Source: Mycobacterium xenopi (GTDB lineage Bacteria; Actinomycetota; Actinomycetes; Mycobacteriales; Mycobacteriaceae). From it: a stretch of DNA of 64,000 bases. The notes beneath the pieces were generated by a model, which was not told the DNA's origin, searched no databases, and saw only the letters and a program-made list of their open reading frames with translations. Below, one piece after another: positions 33,455-44,015 of the stretch (position 1 is the first letter of the stretch; every line of letters starts with the position of its first letter). The position numbers and the translations under genes were made by a program. The stretch is taken from assembly GCF_009936235.1 (NCBI RefSeq), contig NZ_AP022314.1, positions 1,364,001 to 1,428,000 on the forward strand, written 5' to 3'.

Positions 33455-34672
33455 TCAGCTGAGCCGCTCGATGATCATTGCCATGCCCTGGCCGCCGCCG
33501 ACGCACATGGTTTCCAGGCCGAGTGTCTTGTCGTAGGTCTGCAGGTTGTTCAACAGCGTGGCGGTGATGCGCGCGCCGGTCATGCCGAACGGGTGGCCCA
33601 GCGCGATCGCCCCGCCGGAGACGTTGAGCTTGTCCTCGTCGATACCCAGCTCGCGAGCCGAGCCGATCACCTGGACCGCGAAGGCTTCGTTGATCTCGAA
33701 CAGGTCGATGTCGCGCAGCGACATTCGGGCATTGGCCAGGGCTTTCTTGGTGGCTTCGATGGGCCCCAAGCCCATGATCTCCGGTGAAAGCGCGCTTACC
33801 CCGGTGGCCACGATACGAGCCAGGGGTTTGAGCCCGAGCTCCTTGGCTTTGGTGTCGCTGGTGATGACGACGGCGGCGGCGCCGTCGTTGAGCGGGCAGG
33901 CGTTGCCTGCGGTGACGGTGCCGTTGGGCCGAAACACCGGTTTGAGCTGGCTCACCTTTTCGTAGGTGGTGCCCGGCCGGGGGCCGTCATCGACGCTGAC
34001 CGTGGTCCCATCGGGAAGGGTGACCGGCTCGATCTCGCGCTCGAAGAACCCGCTCTTGATCGCCTCCTCGGCCCGATTCTGGCTGCGCACGCCCCAGCGG
34101 TCCTGGTCTTCGCGGCTGATCCCGGTCAGCAGAGCAACGTTTTCCGCGGTCTGGCCCATCGCGATGTAGATGTCTGGCAATGCCCCGTCGGCGCGTGGAT
34201 CATGCCATTCGTCGGCGCACTCGGCCGCTGCGGCGGTACGTTGCTGAGCCTCGGCGAAAATCGGGTTCTTGGTGTCCGGCCATGAGTCCGACGTGCCTTT
34301 GCCGAATCGCGACACGGTTTCCACACCGGCGGAGATGAACGCGTCGCCCTCGCCGGCTTTGATGGCATGAAAAGCCATCCGCGTGGTTTGTAACGACGAC
34401 GAGCAGTAGCGGTTGACGGTGGTGCCCGGCAGGAAGTCATAACCCAGCTGTACGGCGACGACACGGGCGATGTTGAACCCGGACTCACCGCCCGGCTGCC
34501 CGCAGCCCATCAATAGGTCGTCGATCTGGTGGGGGTTCAGCGCGGGTACCTTGTCGAGTGCAGCGCGCACCATCTGGGCGGCAAGGTCGTCGGGCCGCAT
34601 GCTGACCAGCGATCCCTTGGCGGCGCGGCCGATCGGTGAGCGGGCAGTTGACACGATGACGGCTTCCGGCAC
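33455..34672 (-). CDS. fadA3: FadA3, acetyl-CoA acetyltransferase/3-ketoacyl-CoA thiolase
   Basis: 405-residue thiolase. The nucleophile is Cys90 (NRYCSSSLQTT); the base His is in ALGHPFGMTGAR and the proton-donor Cys in ETMCVGGGQGMAM. NEAFAVQVIG completes the set, so it should be active. It cleaves 3-ketoacyl-CoA or condenses acetyl-CoA. A monocistronic gene: the neighbouring minus-strand stop is 137 bp upstream and a hairpin lies downstream. Confidence 0.95.
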   Translation of the reverse strand: MPEAVIVSTARSPIGRAAKGSLVSMRPDDLAAQMVRAALDKVPALNPHQIDDLLMGCGQPGGESGFNIARVVAVQLGYDFLPGTTVNRYCSSSLQTTRMAFHAIKAGEGDAFISAGVETVSRFGKGTSDSWPDTKNPIFAEAQQRTAAAAECADEWHDPRADGALPDIYIAMGQTAENVALLTGISREDQDRWGVRSQNRAEEAIKSGFFEREIEPVTLPDGTTVSVDDGPRPGTTYEKVSQLKPVFRPNGTVTAGNACPLNDGAAAVVITSDTKAKELGLKPLARIVATGVSALSPEIMGLGPIEATKKALANARMSLRDIDLFEINEAFAVQVIGSARELGIDEDKLNVSGGAIALGHPFGMTGARITATLLNNLQTYDKTLGLETMCVGGGQGMAMIIERLS

Positions 34673-34809
34673 GATCGGCTCCCTCCAACGGATGCGGGTT
34701 GGATCCCAGTGGTCCGGCTTACGTTGCTTGGCCAGGCTAAAGCGAATCTAGCGCGACGACGATGCGGGCCGCGGAGTGGCCTGAGGAGGAGTCGTGCCAT
34801 GGTTGGGGG

Positions 34810-35781
34810 TTAGCCGCCGGTCGGCACGACGACGGGTGCGGGTACACCGGTGGTGGGCCGCCGCCACAGCCGCGACACGATCCGAAGACGGGCCCGACCC
34901 AGACCGGTTCTCGCCGAACCGGATGTCGACTGCAGCTCGGCCGCCAACCCGCCCGTCGACTCGCCGAGGGCGGAACACAACGCCGGCAGCAGTTGATCGG
35001 CCACGAGCGCATAACCCGCCGCCGAGGGGTGGTAGCGGTCTTCGGAGAACAACACGTCGGGTGAGCGCCGGAAATGGGGCACCAGCAGATCCGCCAGCGG
35101 CACTGGCACGCCTCCGGCAGCTCGAACAGCGGCGGCCTGGGCGCGCGCCAGCCGCAGGCCGCGGGTGCGCGCCAGCCAGCGCAGCGGCTGCGGGATCGCG
35201 GTGATCACTCCGAAGTCGGGGCAGGTGGCAACGACGACGACGGCACCACTGGCACGCAACCGCCACACGGCCGCGCCCAGCCGGCGCGCCGAAGGCCCGA
35301 TGCCGTTGAGGGCGGTAACGTCGTTGGCGCCGATCATGATCACCGCCGCGTCCGGTGGTGGTCCGGCCACGAACATCGCGTCAACCTGGCCGGACAGCCC
35401 TTTGGAGGTGGCGCCCACAATCGCCTTCGTGCTCAGTCGGACCCGTTTGCCGGTGCGTTCGGCAAGCGCACGCGCAAGCAGCACGCCGGGAACTTCGTCG
35501 GCGGTCCGGCAGCCGTAGCCGGTCGCCGTCGAATCACCGAAAACCATCAGGTGTAGGTCGAAGAGCACGCCACGATGCCACCGCTCGACAGGCCCGCCGC
35601 CGGGGGTGTACACGCCGTCAGCGCGTGGCGGGGGATCCCAGGCTTTCGGAATGACGCTGCGCGCCTGCCGCGCTTGGCCGATCAGCAGGTTGCGTGCGCC
35701 CAGGTAGGCGGTTCCGGTCGACGCGAGTGCACCCGCTGCGGCCAGCGCGATCAGCGATCGACGTGGCGCGCGTATGTCCAC
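34810..35781 (-). CDS. SGNH/GDSL hydrolase, exported (Rv1075c-like)
   Basis: 323 residues from GTG 35781. An N-terminal hydrophobic segment (LIALAAAGALASTGTAYLGA) looks like a signal or anchor. SGNH blocks: FGDSTATG (nucleophile Ser), Gly in the SGQVDAMF region, GANDVT (Asn) and EDRYHPSAAGY (Asp-His). It should be an esterase or acyl hydrolase at the cell surface. The C-terminal 40 residues are basic and low in complexity. The window between it and fadA3 (137 bp) shows no other gene. Confidence 0.9.
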   Translation of the reverse strand: MDIRAPRRSLIALAAAGALASTGTAYLGARNLLIGQARQARSVIPKAWDPPPRADGVYTPGGGPVERWHRGVLFDLHLMVFGDSTATGYGCRTADEVPGVLLARALAERTGKRVRLSTKAIVGATSKGLSGQVDAMFVAGPPPDAAVIMIGANDVTALNGIGPSARRLGAAVWRLRASGAVVVVATCPDFGVITAIPQPLRWLARTRGLRLARAQAAAVRAAGGVPVPLADLLVPHFRRSPDVLFSEDRYHPSAAGYALVADQLLPALCSALGESTGGLAAELQSTSGSARTGLGRARLRIVSRLWRRPTTGVPAPVVVPTGG

Positions 35782-35951
35782 GTCCTTAGTTTAAGGCGCT
35801 CCCGACCGCCGACCCGGGAAGCGCGGGCCGCGGCGATCACAGCCCGGATCAGATGTGGTATCGAATCGGATTCTTTGACTGTTGACGTTAGTAAGAGTGT
35901 CAAGCTAAGTTTGCGAGGTTAGCTGGGCGCCCCAGGTGGGTACACACGAAG

Positions 35952-36017
35952 ATGGCGAAGATGAACCGGCCGCTCCGCTACCTCGTCGACATGCTGTACC
36001 GCACTACAACGGCGTAG
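35952..36017 (+). CDS. Possible 21-residue leader frame in phase with lipU
   Basis: ATG 35952 opens MAKMNRPLRYLVDMLYRTTT then A and stops at TAG 36015-36017, twelve bases before the lipU ATG 36030, in the same frame. GAAG-rich sequence stands just upstream. It could be a leader peptide, a reduced N-terminus cut off by the amber codon, or chance. I do not recognise the sequence. Confidence 0.25.
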   Translation: MAKMNRPLRYLVDMLYRTTTA

Positions 36018-36029
36018 GAAGTGTTGAGC

Positions 36030-37103
36030 ATGACCGCACCCAGCAAGGTATCCGGATCGCCCCGAGATACGCGACCTGGTCCATCTGTGCGCGGAGCGCT
36101 CGCGCTCCGCCCACTCCCGCGCCGATTTGCTGTCAGCGACGGCGTTCCCGTCGAAGTCATTGAAACCGGCCCCAGCTTGCCGGGCCGGCTGCTGTGGCTC
36201 GCGTCGCGGCTGACGATCCGTCCCGTGTTGGCGATCGGCAGCCGTGCGCCGCATGTGCGGTGGCCGTTCGGTGTGATCGACTTCACGTGCCGGGTCTTGC
36301 TGCCGGCGCCCGTCACCGTCCGCACCACAATTGATTTGCCGCACGCCACAGCGCAACTGGTGCGTGCACCTGGGGTGCTGCCTGCTGACGGCAAGCGGCG
36401 GGTGGTGCTCTACCTGCACGGCGGCGCGTTCTTGACATGCGGGGCCAATTCGCACAGCAGGGTGGTCAATGCGATCTCGCGCTACGCGGATTCGCCCGTC
36501 CTGGTGGTCAACTACCGGCTGATCCCCAAGCACTCCGTCGGAATGGCCCTCGACGACTGCCACGACGCGTACCGTTGGCTGCGCCGGCGTGGGTATCAGC
36601 CCGACCAGATCGTGCTGGCAGGCGATTCAGCGGGTGGCTATCTGGCGCTGGCACTTGCGCAGCGGCTGCAGAAGCTCGGCGAGGAACCGGCGGCCATGGT
36701 CGCGATCTCGCCACTGCTGCAGCTGGCCAAGGAACCCAAGCAGGCACATCCCAATATCAAGACCGACGCCATGTTCGCGTCGCGGACATTTGACGCGCTG
36801 GTCGCGCTGGTTGCCAGCGCAGCCGCCAGGCACGTCGTCGATGGCAAGCCCGAAGAACTCTGCGAGCCGCTGGACGAACTCGAACCCGGACTACCGCGCA
36901 CCTTGATCCACGTGTCCGGCTCCGAAGTGTTACTGCACGACGCGCGACTAGCGGCTCGGCGGTTGGCCGCCGTGGGTGTGCCGACCGAGGTGCGCATCTG
37001 GCCCGGGCAGGTTCACGACTTCCAGCTCGCGGCCCCGCTGGTACCGGAGGCGACGCGCTCGCTGCACCAGATCGGCGAATACATCCGCGAAGCCACCGAC
37101 TGA
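36030..37103 (+). CDS. lipU: LipU, hormone-sensitive-lipase-type esterase
   Basis: 357 residues from ATG 36030, with AGGAA about 11 bp upstream; GTG 36021 is possible but less well placed. Alpha/beta hydrolase of the HSL family: oxyanion YLHGGAFLTCG, nucleophile in AGDSAGGYLALA, Asp in SEVLLHDARL and His in VHDFQ. It should hydrolyse short to medium acyl esters. The N-terminal ~60 residues appear longer than in the M. tuberculosis protein as I remember it. Confidence 0.88.
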   Translation: MTAPSKVSGSPRDTRPGPSVRGALALRPLPRRFAVSDGVPVEVIETGPSLPGRLLWLASRLTIRPVLAIGSRAPHVRWPFGVIDFTCRVLLPAPVTVRTTIDLPHATAQLVRAPGVLPADGKRRVVLYLHGGAFLTCGANSHSRVVNAISRYADSPVLVVNYRLIPKHSVGMALDDCHDAYRWLRRRGYQPDQIVLAGDSAGGYLALALAQRLQKLGEEPAAMVAISPLLQLAKEPKQAHPNIKTDAMFASRTFDALVALVASAAARHVVDGKPEELCEPLDELEPGLPRTLIHVSGSEVLLHDARLAARRLAAVGVPTEVRIWPGQVHDFQLAAPLVPEATRSLHQIGEYIREATD

Positions 37104-37161
37104 GTCGACGTCCCGGCCGAGCCGTTGCGTGCACATCCAAACCGCCTGAGACGATGACTGC

Positions 37162-38556
<1,395 letters not shown>

Positions 38557-38712
38557 CGAAATCGGTGTCAGGCAAATTAACTCGGCTAGTAATTCAACGG
38601 AGAGGTTGGTCCTCCTGGTCGCCCTGTCGCCGACGACCGCTTGCGCGGATCGCTCGTCGGGTACCGTAATGCCGCCGAGTGCAGGTCAGCCCATGTCCAT
38701 GGAAGGCGTCTC

Positions 38713-39381
38713 GTGACCGACCAACCCGCCCCGCCGCCCGGCGGCCCTGATCCGCAGCATCCCGCCCCAGGGGGCTACCCGCCTTCGCCGCCCGGTGGCG
38801 GGTACCCGCCGCCCCCACCGCCTTCCGGGGGATTCGTGCCGCCACCGCCCGGCCCGGTGATTCGCGGTTTGCCACCGCACGCCTACACCTCGTGGGGCAC
38901 CCGAGTCCTGGCTTCCATCGTCGACTTCGTCCCCTACGCGATCATCATCGCTATCGGCTGGCTCGTGCTGGTTGGCACGGAACAGACGGCATGCATCGCC
39001 GACATCTCGCGATACGCCGTCGACCAGGTCTGTGCCAGCAGCTATTCCGCGGTGGGTATGACGACGTTCTGGTTGGCGGTGCTGGTGGGTTTGGCCTACC
39101 TCATCTGGAACTACGGCTACCGCCAGGGCATGACCGGCTCAAGCATTGGCAAGACGGTGATGAAGTTCAAGGTGGTAAGCGAAAATACCGGCCAGCCAGT
39201 CGGATTCGGGGTGTCCATCGCGCGTCAACTCGCGCATTTCATCGACGCGATCATCTGCTACATCGGCTATTTGTTGCCGCTGTGGGACGCGAAGCGGCAA
39301 ACCATCGCCGACAAGATCATGTCGACGGTTTGCCTGCCGAGCGAACCCCGGGCCGATACCATGCCACCACCGACACCGTGA
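38713..39381 (+). CDS. pra: Pra-like proline-rich RDD membrane protein
   Basis: 222 residues from GTG 38713, with GGAAGG 7-12 bp before it. The first ~60 residues are Pro/Gly repeats (GGYPPSPPGGGYPPPPPPSGG), matching the proline-rich antigen Rv1078. An RDD domain follows (WGTRVLASIVDFVPYAIIIA, with Arg and Asp-Asp type signature and TGSSIGKTVMKFKVV) with three to four membrane helices. Located in the membrane; function unknown. Just upstream, 38557-38712 shows no gene. Confidence 0.88.
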   Translation: MTDQPAPPPGGPDPQHPAPGGYPPSPPGGGYPPPPPPSGGFVPPPPGPVIRGLPPHAYTSWGTRVLASIVDFVPYAIIIAIGWLVLVGTEQTACIADISRYAVDQVCASSYSAVGMTTFWLAVLVGLAYLIWNYGYRQGMTGSSIGKTVMKFKVVSENTGQPVGFGVSIARQLAHFIDAIICYIGYLLPLWDAKRQTIADKIMSTVCLPSEPRADTMPPPTP

Positions 39382-39437
39382 ACGCGCGATGACCATCCGT
39401 GGATCGCACAGCAAGAGCAAAGGACACCGTCGGTAAC

Positions 39438-39887
39438 ATGTCGACACCGCCTGGGCCACCTGGCCAACAGCCGGAATGGCGGGAGCCCAATCCGTACGGC
39501 TTTCCGAACCCTGCCGTGCCGCCGGCGTCCTGGCACCCGGGCTATTACGGTCAGCCGTACGGCTATTCCGGGTACCCCGGGTACGCGGTCGATCCTCAAG
39601 CGCCATATGGGCGTGATCCCGCCACGGGACTGCCGTTGTCCGACAAGTCAGCGGCCGCTGCTGGCTGCCTGCAGTTGTTTGTCGGCATGCTCGGTGTCGG
39701 CCGCTTCTACATCGGTTCGGTGGCAGTTGGCGGAATTCAGTTGGCGCTCACCATTATTGGTCTGATACTGACCATCGTCTTCGTCGGGTTCCCCATCTTG
39801 TTCGGGGTCGCGATATGGGCCTTTGTCGACGCGATCATGATGTTTACCGGAGCGGTTCCTGACGCTCACGGTCGCAAACTGCGCTAG
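39438..39887 (+). CDS. TM2-domain membrane protein
   Basis: 149 residues from ATG 39438. A Pro/Tyr/Gly-rich N-terminus (to about residue 60) precedes a TM2 domain: DKSAAAAGCLQLFVGMLGVG RFY, then two helices with an Asp-rich turn (VDAIMMFTG). TM2 proteins are small membrane proteins of unknown role in bacteria. The proline-rich head resembles that of the neighbouring Pra-like protein, so they may interact with similar partners. GTG 39399 is an alternative start. Confidence 0.85.
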   Translation: MSTPPGPPGQQPEWREPNPYGFPNPAVPPASWHPGYYGQPYGYSGYPGYAVDPQAPYGRDPATGLPLSDKSAAAAGCLQLFVGMLGVGRFYIGSVAVGGIQLALTIIGLILTIVFVGFPILFGVAIWAFVDAIMMFTGAVPDAHGRKLR

Positions 39888-39919
39888 CGGTCCATGCGAC
39901 CGCGATTCGTTGACCTCAC

Positions 39920-39925
39920 TAGGCT
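39920..39925 (+). promoter_or_regulatory. -10 box of a leaderless-type metB promoter
   Basis: TAGGCT stands 8 nt before ATG 39934 with no ribosome site between, so transcription would start at or next to the start codon. Confidence 0.55.
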
Positions 39926-39933
39926 GATCGTCG

Positions 39934-41115
39934 ATGAGCCAACAGCGCAACACCTCCGGTGACGGCGACAAGCGTCGCGTGCACGGGCTCGCTACCAGGG
40001 CCATTCACGCCGGCTACCCACCGGACCCTCTGACCGGCGCGGTCAACCCTGCAATCAATACCAGCAGCACGTTCGCGCAAGACGGCGTCGGCATCCTGCG
40101 CGGAGGATTCGACTACTCCCGATCCGGTAACCCAACGCGAGCAGCGCTGGAAGCGGCGCTGGCCGCGGTCGAGCAGGGCAGGTTCTGCCGCGCGTTCAGT
40201 TCCGGGATGGCGGCCACCGACTGCGCGTTGCGGGCGTTGCTGCGCCCGGGCGACCATGTGGTCATCCCCGACGACGCCTACGGCGGTACTTTTCGGCTGA
40301 TCGACAAGGTTTTCACCGAATGGGGTGTGGACTACACGCCGGTAGCCCTTGCCGATCTCGACGCGGTGCGCGATGCGATCACTCCGCGCACCCGACTGAT
40401 CTGGGTGGAAACGCCGACCAATCCGCTGCTATCGATCGCCGATATCGGGGCGATCGCCGACATTGCGCGACCGCGCTCAGTAAAAGTGTTGGTGGACAAC
40501 ACGTTTGCTTCACCGGCGGTGCAGCAGCCATTGGCGCTGGGCGCCGACGTTGTGCTGCATTCGACCACCAAGTACATCGGAGGACACTCCGATGTCGTGG
40601 GCGGTGCGTTGGTCACCGACGACGAAGAGCTCGATGCGGCGTTCGGCTTTCTGCAAAACGGCGCCGGCGCAGTGCCGGGCCCGTTCGACGTATACCTGAC
40701 ACTGCGCGGCCTGAAGACGCTGGTATTGCGGATGCAGCGGCACAGCGAAAACGGCGCGGCGGTCGCGCAATTCCTCGCCGAGCATCCGGCGGTCGGCACT
40801 GTGCTGTATCCGGGTCTGCCCAGTCATCCTGGCCATCAGGTCGCTGCGCGGCAGATGCGCGGTTTCGGCGGGATGGTCTCCGTGCGGATGCGGGGCGGGC
40901 GCAAAGCAGCCGAGAAGTTGTGCGTCAACACCAGAGTGTTCATTCTGGCCGAGTCGTTGGGAGGGGTGGAGTCACTGATCGAGCATCCGGCCGCAATGAC
41001 ACATGCGTCGACGGCTGGTTCGCAGCTCGAGGTTCCCGACGACTTGGTGCGGCTATCGGTGGGCATCGAGGATGTCGCCGACCTGCTGGCCGACCTCGAG
41101 CAAGCCCTGGGCTAG
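39934..41115 (+). CDS. metB: MetB, cystathionine gamma-synthase/lyase
   Basis: 393-residue Cys/Met metabolism PLP enzyme. PLP lysine Lys213 in LHSTTKYIGGHSD; other signatures are YSRSGNPTR, FSSGMAATDCALR and SLGGVESLIEHPA. It exchanges cysteine for the O-acyl group of homoserine, or cleaves cystathionine; in mycobacteria it can work with Cbs in reverse transsulfuration. It seems to have its own leaderless promoter. Confidence 0.95.
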   Translation: MSQQRNTSGDGDKRRVHGLATRAIHAGYPPDPLTGAVNPAINTSSTFAQDGVGILRGGFDYSRSGNPTRAALEAALAAVEQGRFCRAFSSGMAATDCALRALLRPGDHVVIPDDAYGGTFRLIDKVFTEWGVDYTPVALADLDAVRDAITPRTRLIWVETPTNPLLSIADIGAIADIARPRSVKVLVDNTFASPAVQQPLALGADVVLHSTTKYIGGHSDVVGGALVTDDEELDAAFGFLQNGAGAVPGPFDVYLTLRGLKTLVLRMQRHSENGAAVAQFLAEHPAVGTVLYPGLPSHPGHQVAARQMRGFGGMVSVRMRGGRKAAEKLCVNTRVFILAESLGGVESLIEHPAAMTHASTAGSQLEVPDDLVRLSVGIEDVADLLADLEQALG

Positions 41116-41161
41116 CTGCACGCCGCGCGTTGCGTGCTCGCGCCACCGCCGGGCGAGGGCG

Positions 41162-41823
41162 TCACGTCAACGCGGAGCGGATCGCCGCCGTCGTCACCGC
41201 CAGGTTGACCTCGGGCAGGCCCGGCTCGTATTCGTTCACCCAGCCGCCGCTGGCGATATCGCCGGCACGGTGGAGGACCCAGACCCAGCCGCGGTGGTCG
41301 AGGCTGAACACTGCGCCCAGTCCGTTGACGGCGTGCAGCAGCGAGATGATCGTCGCCGTCGCCGGATCGGGACACTGCCGGTCGAACAGCGCCGCCGTTA
41401 TAGCCGCGCGTGTTTGCGAGACCCGGCCACGGTCAGTCAACCGCCAGCCATACGTCGGCTTGAATCCCTTGGCGTATAACTGGACTCGCCGCACTTGACC
41501 GCCACGTTCGAGCTGCGAGAGCACAATGGCCGGGGTTTCGCGGCGCAGTTTGGCTATCGCCGCGGCGGGGCTTAGGGGCGGCGCAGCAACAGCTGCAGCG
41601 CCGGCGCGACCACCGGATCGCCCGGGTCGGGACCGGTCAGCACCAACAGTCGTCGGGCTTGTACCGGGTCGCCGTCGACCGCCGGGCGAATCCGGCAGGC
41701 GTACGCCAAATCCAGCAGCACCGCGGCGGCCAGCAGGCGTCCGCGCCGTGTCCGATCCAACGCCGGCTGTCCCGACGCATTGTCGAGCAGCAGCAACAAC
41801 AAGTCCTCGGCGATCCTCGCCAT
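41162..41823 (-). pseudogene. GPP34-family phosphoprotein gene with one frameshift
   Basis: ATG 41823 opens MARIAEDLLLLLLDNASGQP, the typical GPP34 (Golgi phosphoprotein 3-like) start, and runs in frame to about 41578. The rest (SPAAAIAKLRRETPAIVLSQ ... DPATATIISLLHAVNGLGAV ... LAVTTAAIRSALT) continues in another frame to 41162. A single missing base in the CCCC run (GGGG at 41575-41578 on the plus strand) explains the shift exactly. The family binds phosphoinositide-like lipids in eukaryotes; its bacterial role is unknown. Real mutation or homopolymer error. Confidence 0.8.
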
Positions 41824-41867
41824 GGCGGGCCCGCGATACCGCCCGGTTCCCCGACCCTCGCTTTGCT

Positions 41868-42359
41868 CTAGGCGCGGTATGGCTCCGCACTGACCAATGT
41901 CACCTTGACGGTATTGCCGTTGGGCACCTTGTAGGTGCGGCTCTCGCCGACCTTCGCGTTCAGCAGGGCAGCGCCCAGCGGCGAATTCGGTGAGTACACC
42001 TCGAGCTTGCCGTCGTTAAGTCCTTCCTGCCGGGTGGCGATCAGGAAGGTCTCGGTGTCGGACTCGTCGTCGTTGTAGTAGACCTTCACCACCGAGCCCG
42101 GCAACGCCACCCCGGACTGCGTGGGCGCTTCGACCTTGGCGTTGCTCAGCAGGTCCTGCAGCTGACGGATGCGGGCCTCTTGCTGCCCCTGCTCCTCGCG
42201 AGCGGCGTGATACCCGCCGTTTTCGCTGAGGTCACCCTCCTCGCGGCGGGCGTTGATTTCCGCGGCGATGACCGGACGGTTCGCGATCAGTTGGTCGAGC
42301 TCGGCCTTGAGCCGGTCATGTGACTCCTGGGTCAACCAGGTCACCTGAGTGTCCGTCAT
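41868..42359 (-). CDS. greA: GreA transcript cleavage factor
   Basis: 163 residues from ATG 42359, with AAGGAGCG upstream; this matches the family length, while the longer frame to 42407 adds unconserved residues. The N-terminal coiled coil carries the tip acidic motif in EEGDLSENGGYHAAREEQ; the C-terminal domain has SPLGAALLNAKVGE and ends in the V-x-L-V strand. It rescues backtracked RNA polymerase by stimulating RNA cleavage. Confidence 0.97.
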   Translation of the reverse strand: MTDTQVTWLTQESHDRLKAELDQLIANRPVIAAEINARREEGDLSENGGYHAAREEQGQQEARIRQLQDLLSNAKVEAPTQSGVALPGSVVKVYYNDDESDTETFLIATRQEGLNDGKLEVYSPNSPLGAALLNAKVGESRTYKVPNGNTVKVTLVSAEPYRA

Positions 42360-42487
42360 CTCGTCGCGCTCCTTGTGTCGTCGTTTCCACGATATTCGCG
42401 TGGGCAAGGCTTTCGGTTCGCTGCCGCGCAGGCGGCTTCACCGCGCGTGCGCCGCGCTGTGCCGCGTATGTCGCGCTAATGCAGCAA

Positions 42488-42513
42488 TACACGGTCCCAG
42501 CGGGAACCGTGTA
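42488..42513. promoter_or_regulatory. Inverted repeat upstream of greA
   Basis: TACACGGTCCC pairs with GGGAACCGTGTA across a 3-base loop, with one bulged base. It lies about 130 bp upstream of greA and 86 bp past the end of the DUF4307 gene on the same strand, so it may terminate the latter or act as an operator for greA. Confidence 0.45.
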
Positions 42514-42598
42514 CTCAAACATGGTACCACCGCCACACCGTCCGCTAGTCAGGTTTGGACGGCCGCCGCTTTGCTCCGATGCGGCAACAGCAGTGTGG

Positions 42599-43033
42599 TT
42601 ACGAGGGCCGCAGGTAGCTGGGCACATCGGTGCCGCAACCGTAGACGTCGCCCATTCTCGGCGGCCGAAAGGATTTCACGATCGTCGTCACTTGCACGGT
42701 GACCCGGTCCGACGGCGGGATCAGCACTTCGCGCCGGCCCGTCTCACTGCCGTCTTTCGACCGTGCTCGCACGATGCACTCAGCTGGACGCGACGGGTCC
42801 GGGCGCGTCACGTTGATCGTCACCGACACCGTCTCGTCGTCGATCAGGCGGTAGCCGGCCAGTGTGCCGGTCACGTCGCGGTTGCCCAACCGCTGATAAC
42901 CGATGACCGCGATGAGGACACCGGCGGCGACCACCAACAACGCCAAGACGATGACGACACCGCGGCGCGACCAGCCGGACAGCCGGGGACGCCCATAGCG
43001 GGTCTGGGGACGCAGGATACGGCCGTCGCTCAT
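42599..43033 (-). CDS. DUF4307 membrane protein (Rv1081c-like)
   Basis: 144 residues. A cytoplasmic basic N-terminus (RYGRPRLSGWSRR), one membrane helix at about 25-45 (VVIVLALLVVAAGVLIAVIG) and an exported beta-rich domain with two Cys (AECIVRARSKDG, VYGCGTDVP). DUF4307 is restricted to actinobacteria and found next to mca. It diverges from mca, 112 bp away, so the two may share a control region. Function unknown. Confidence 0.88.
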   Translation of the reverse strand: MSDGRILRPQTRYGRPRLSGWSRRGVVIVLALLVVAAGVLIAVIGYQRLGNRDVTGTLAGYRLIDDETVSVTINVTRPDPSRPAECIVRARSKDGSETGRREVLIPPSDRVTVQVTTIVKSFRPPRMGDVYGCGTDVPSYLRPS

Positions 43034-43145
43034 GTCGGTGTGGCGGGTCTGGTGGTGGGGTTTCGGGGCCGGGTGGACGGGATGGAACGATTAGAACTGG
43101 AACTATAGGAGCACCTCAGCCAAACCGCTGACAGACAGAGAGCAG

Positions 43146-44015
43146 GTGAGCCAACTGCGATTGATGGCGGTGCATGCCCACCCCGACGACGAATCCAGCA
43201 AAGGCGCCGCGACCCTCGCTCGCTACGCGGACGAGGGTCATCGCGTGCTGGTGGTGACGCTGACCGGCGGCGAACGCGGCGAGATCCTCAACCCCGCCAT
43301 GGACCTGCCCGAGGTGCATGGACGCATCGCCGAAATTCGGCGAGACGAGATGGCCAAGGCCGCCGAAATCCTCGGCGTCGAGCACACCTGGCTCGGTTTT
43401 GTCGACTCCGGTCTGCCTAAGGGCGAACTGCCGCCCCCGCTGCCCGAGGACTGCTTTGCGCTGGTGCCGCTGGAGGTTTCCACCGAGGCGTTGGTAAGCG
43501 TGGTGCGGGATTTCCGCCCGCACGTGATGATCACCTACGACGAGAACGGCGGCTACCCGCATCCCGACCATATCCGGTGCCACCAGGTATCGGTCGCCGC
43601 CTACGAAGCGGCCGGAGATTATGCCCGCTTCCGCGACGCCGGGGACCCGTGGACGGTGTCCAAGCTGTACTACGTCCACGGGTTCCTGCGGCAACGGATG
43701 CAGGTGCTGCAGGACGAATTCGCCAGGCACGGTCAGGAAGGGCCATTCGAGAAGTGGCTGGCGCTGTGGGATGCCAAGCACGACGTCTTAGCCGACCGGG
43801 TCACGACACGCGTGCAGTGCTCGGCATATTTCAGCCAGCGCGACGACGCGCTGCGCGCCCACGCCACTCAGATCGACCCCAACGCCGACTTCTTCGCCGC
43901 ACCGATCGAATGGCAGCAGCGGCTGTGGCCGACCGAGGAGTTCGAGCTGGCGCGCTCGCGGGTGCCGGTCAGCCTTCCCGAGACCGATCTGTTCGCCGGA
44001 ATCGAGGCCGAGTAG
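43146..44015 (+). CDS. mca: Mca, mycothiol S-conjugate amidase
   Basis: 289 residues from GTG 43146. Zn-dependent GlcNAc-PI de-N-acetylase/LmbE fold: AHPDDES (zinc ligands His, Asp, Asp), ENGGYPHPDHIRCH with the third His. Mca cleaves mycothiol conjugates to release mercapturic acids and GlcN-inositol, a detoxification step specific to actinobacteria. Its TAG shares a base with the GTG of the next gene. Confidence 0.95.
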   Translation: MSQLRLMAVHAHPDDESSKGAATLARYADEGHRVLVVTLTGGERGEILNPAMDLPEVHGRIAEIRRDEMAKAAEILGVEHTWLGFVDSGLPKGELPPPLPEDCFALVPLEVSTEALVSVVRDFRPHVMITYDENGGYPHPDHIRCHQVSVAAYEAAGDYARFRDAGDPWTVSKLYYVHGFLRQRMQVLQDEFARHGQEGPFEKWLALWDAKHDVLADRVTTRVQCSAYFSQRDDALRAHATQIDPNADFFAAPIEWQQRLWPTEEFELARSRVPVSLPETDLFAGIEAE

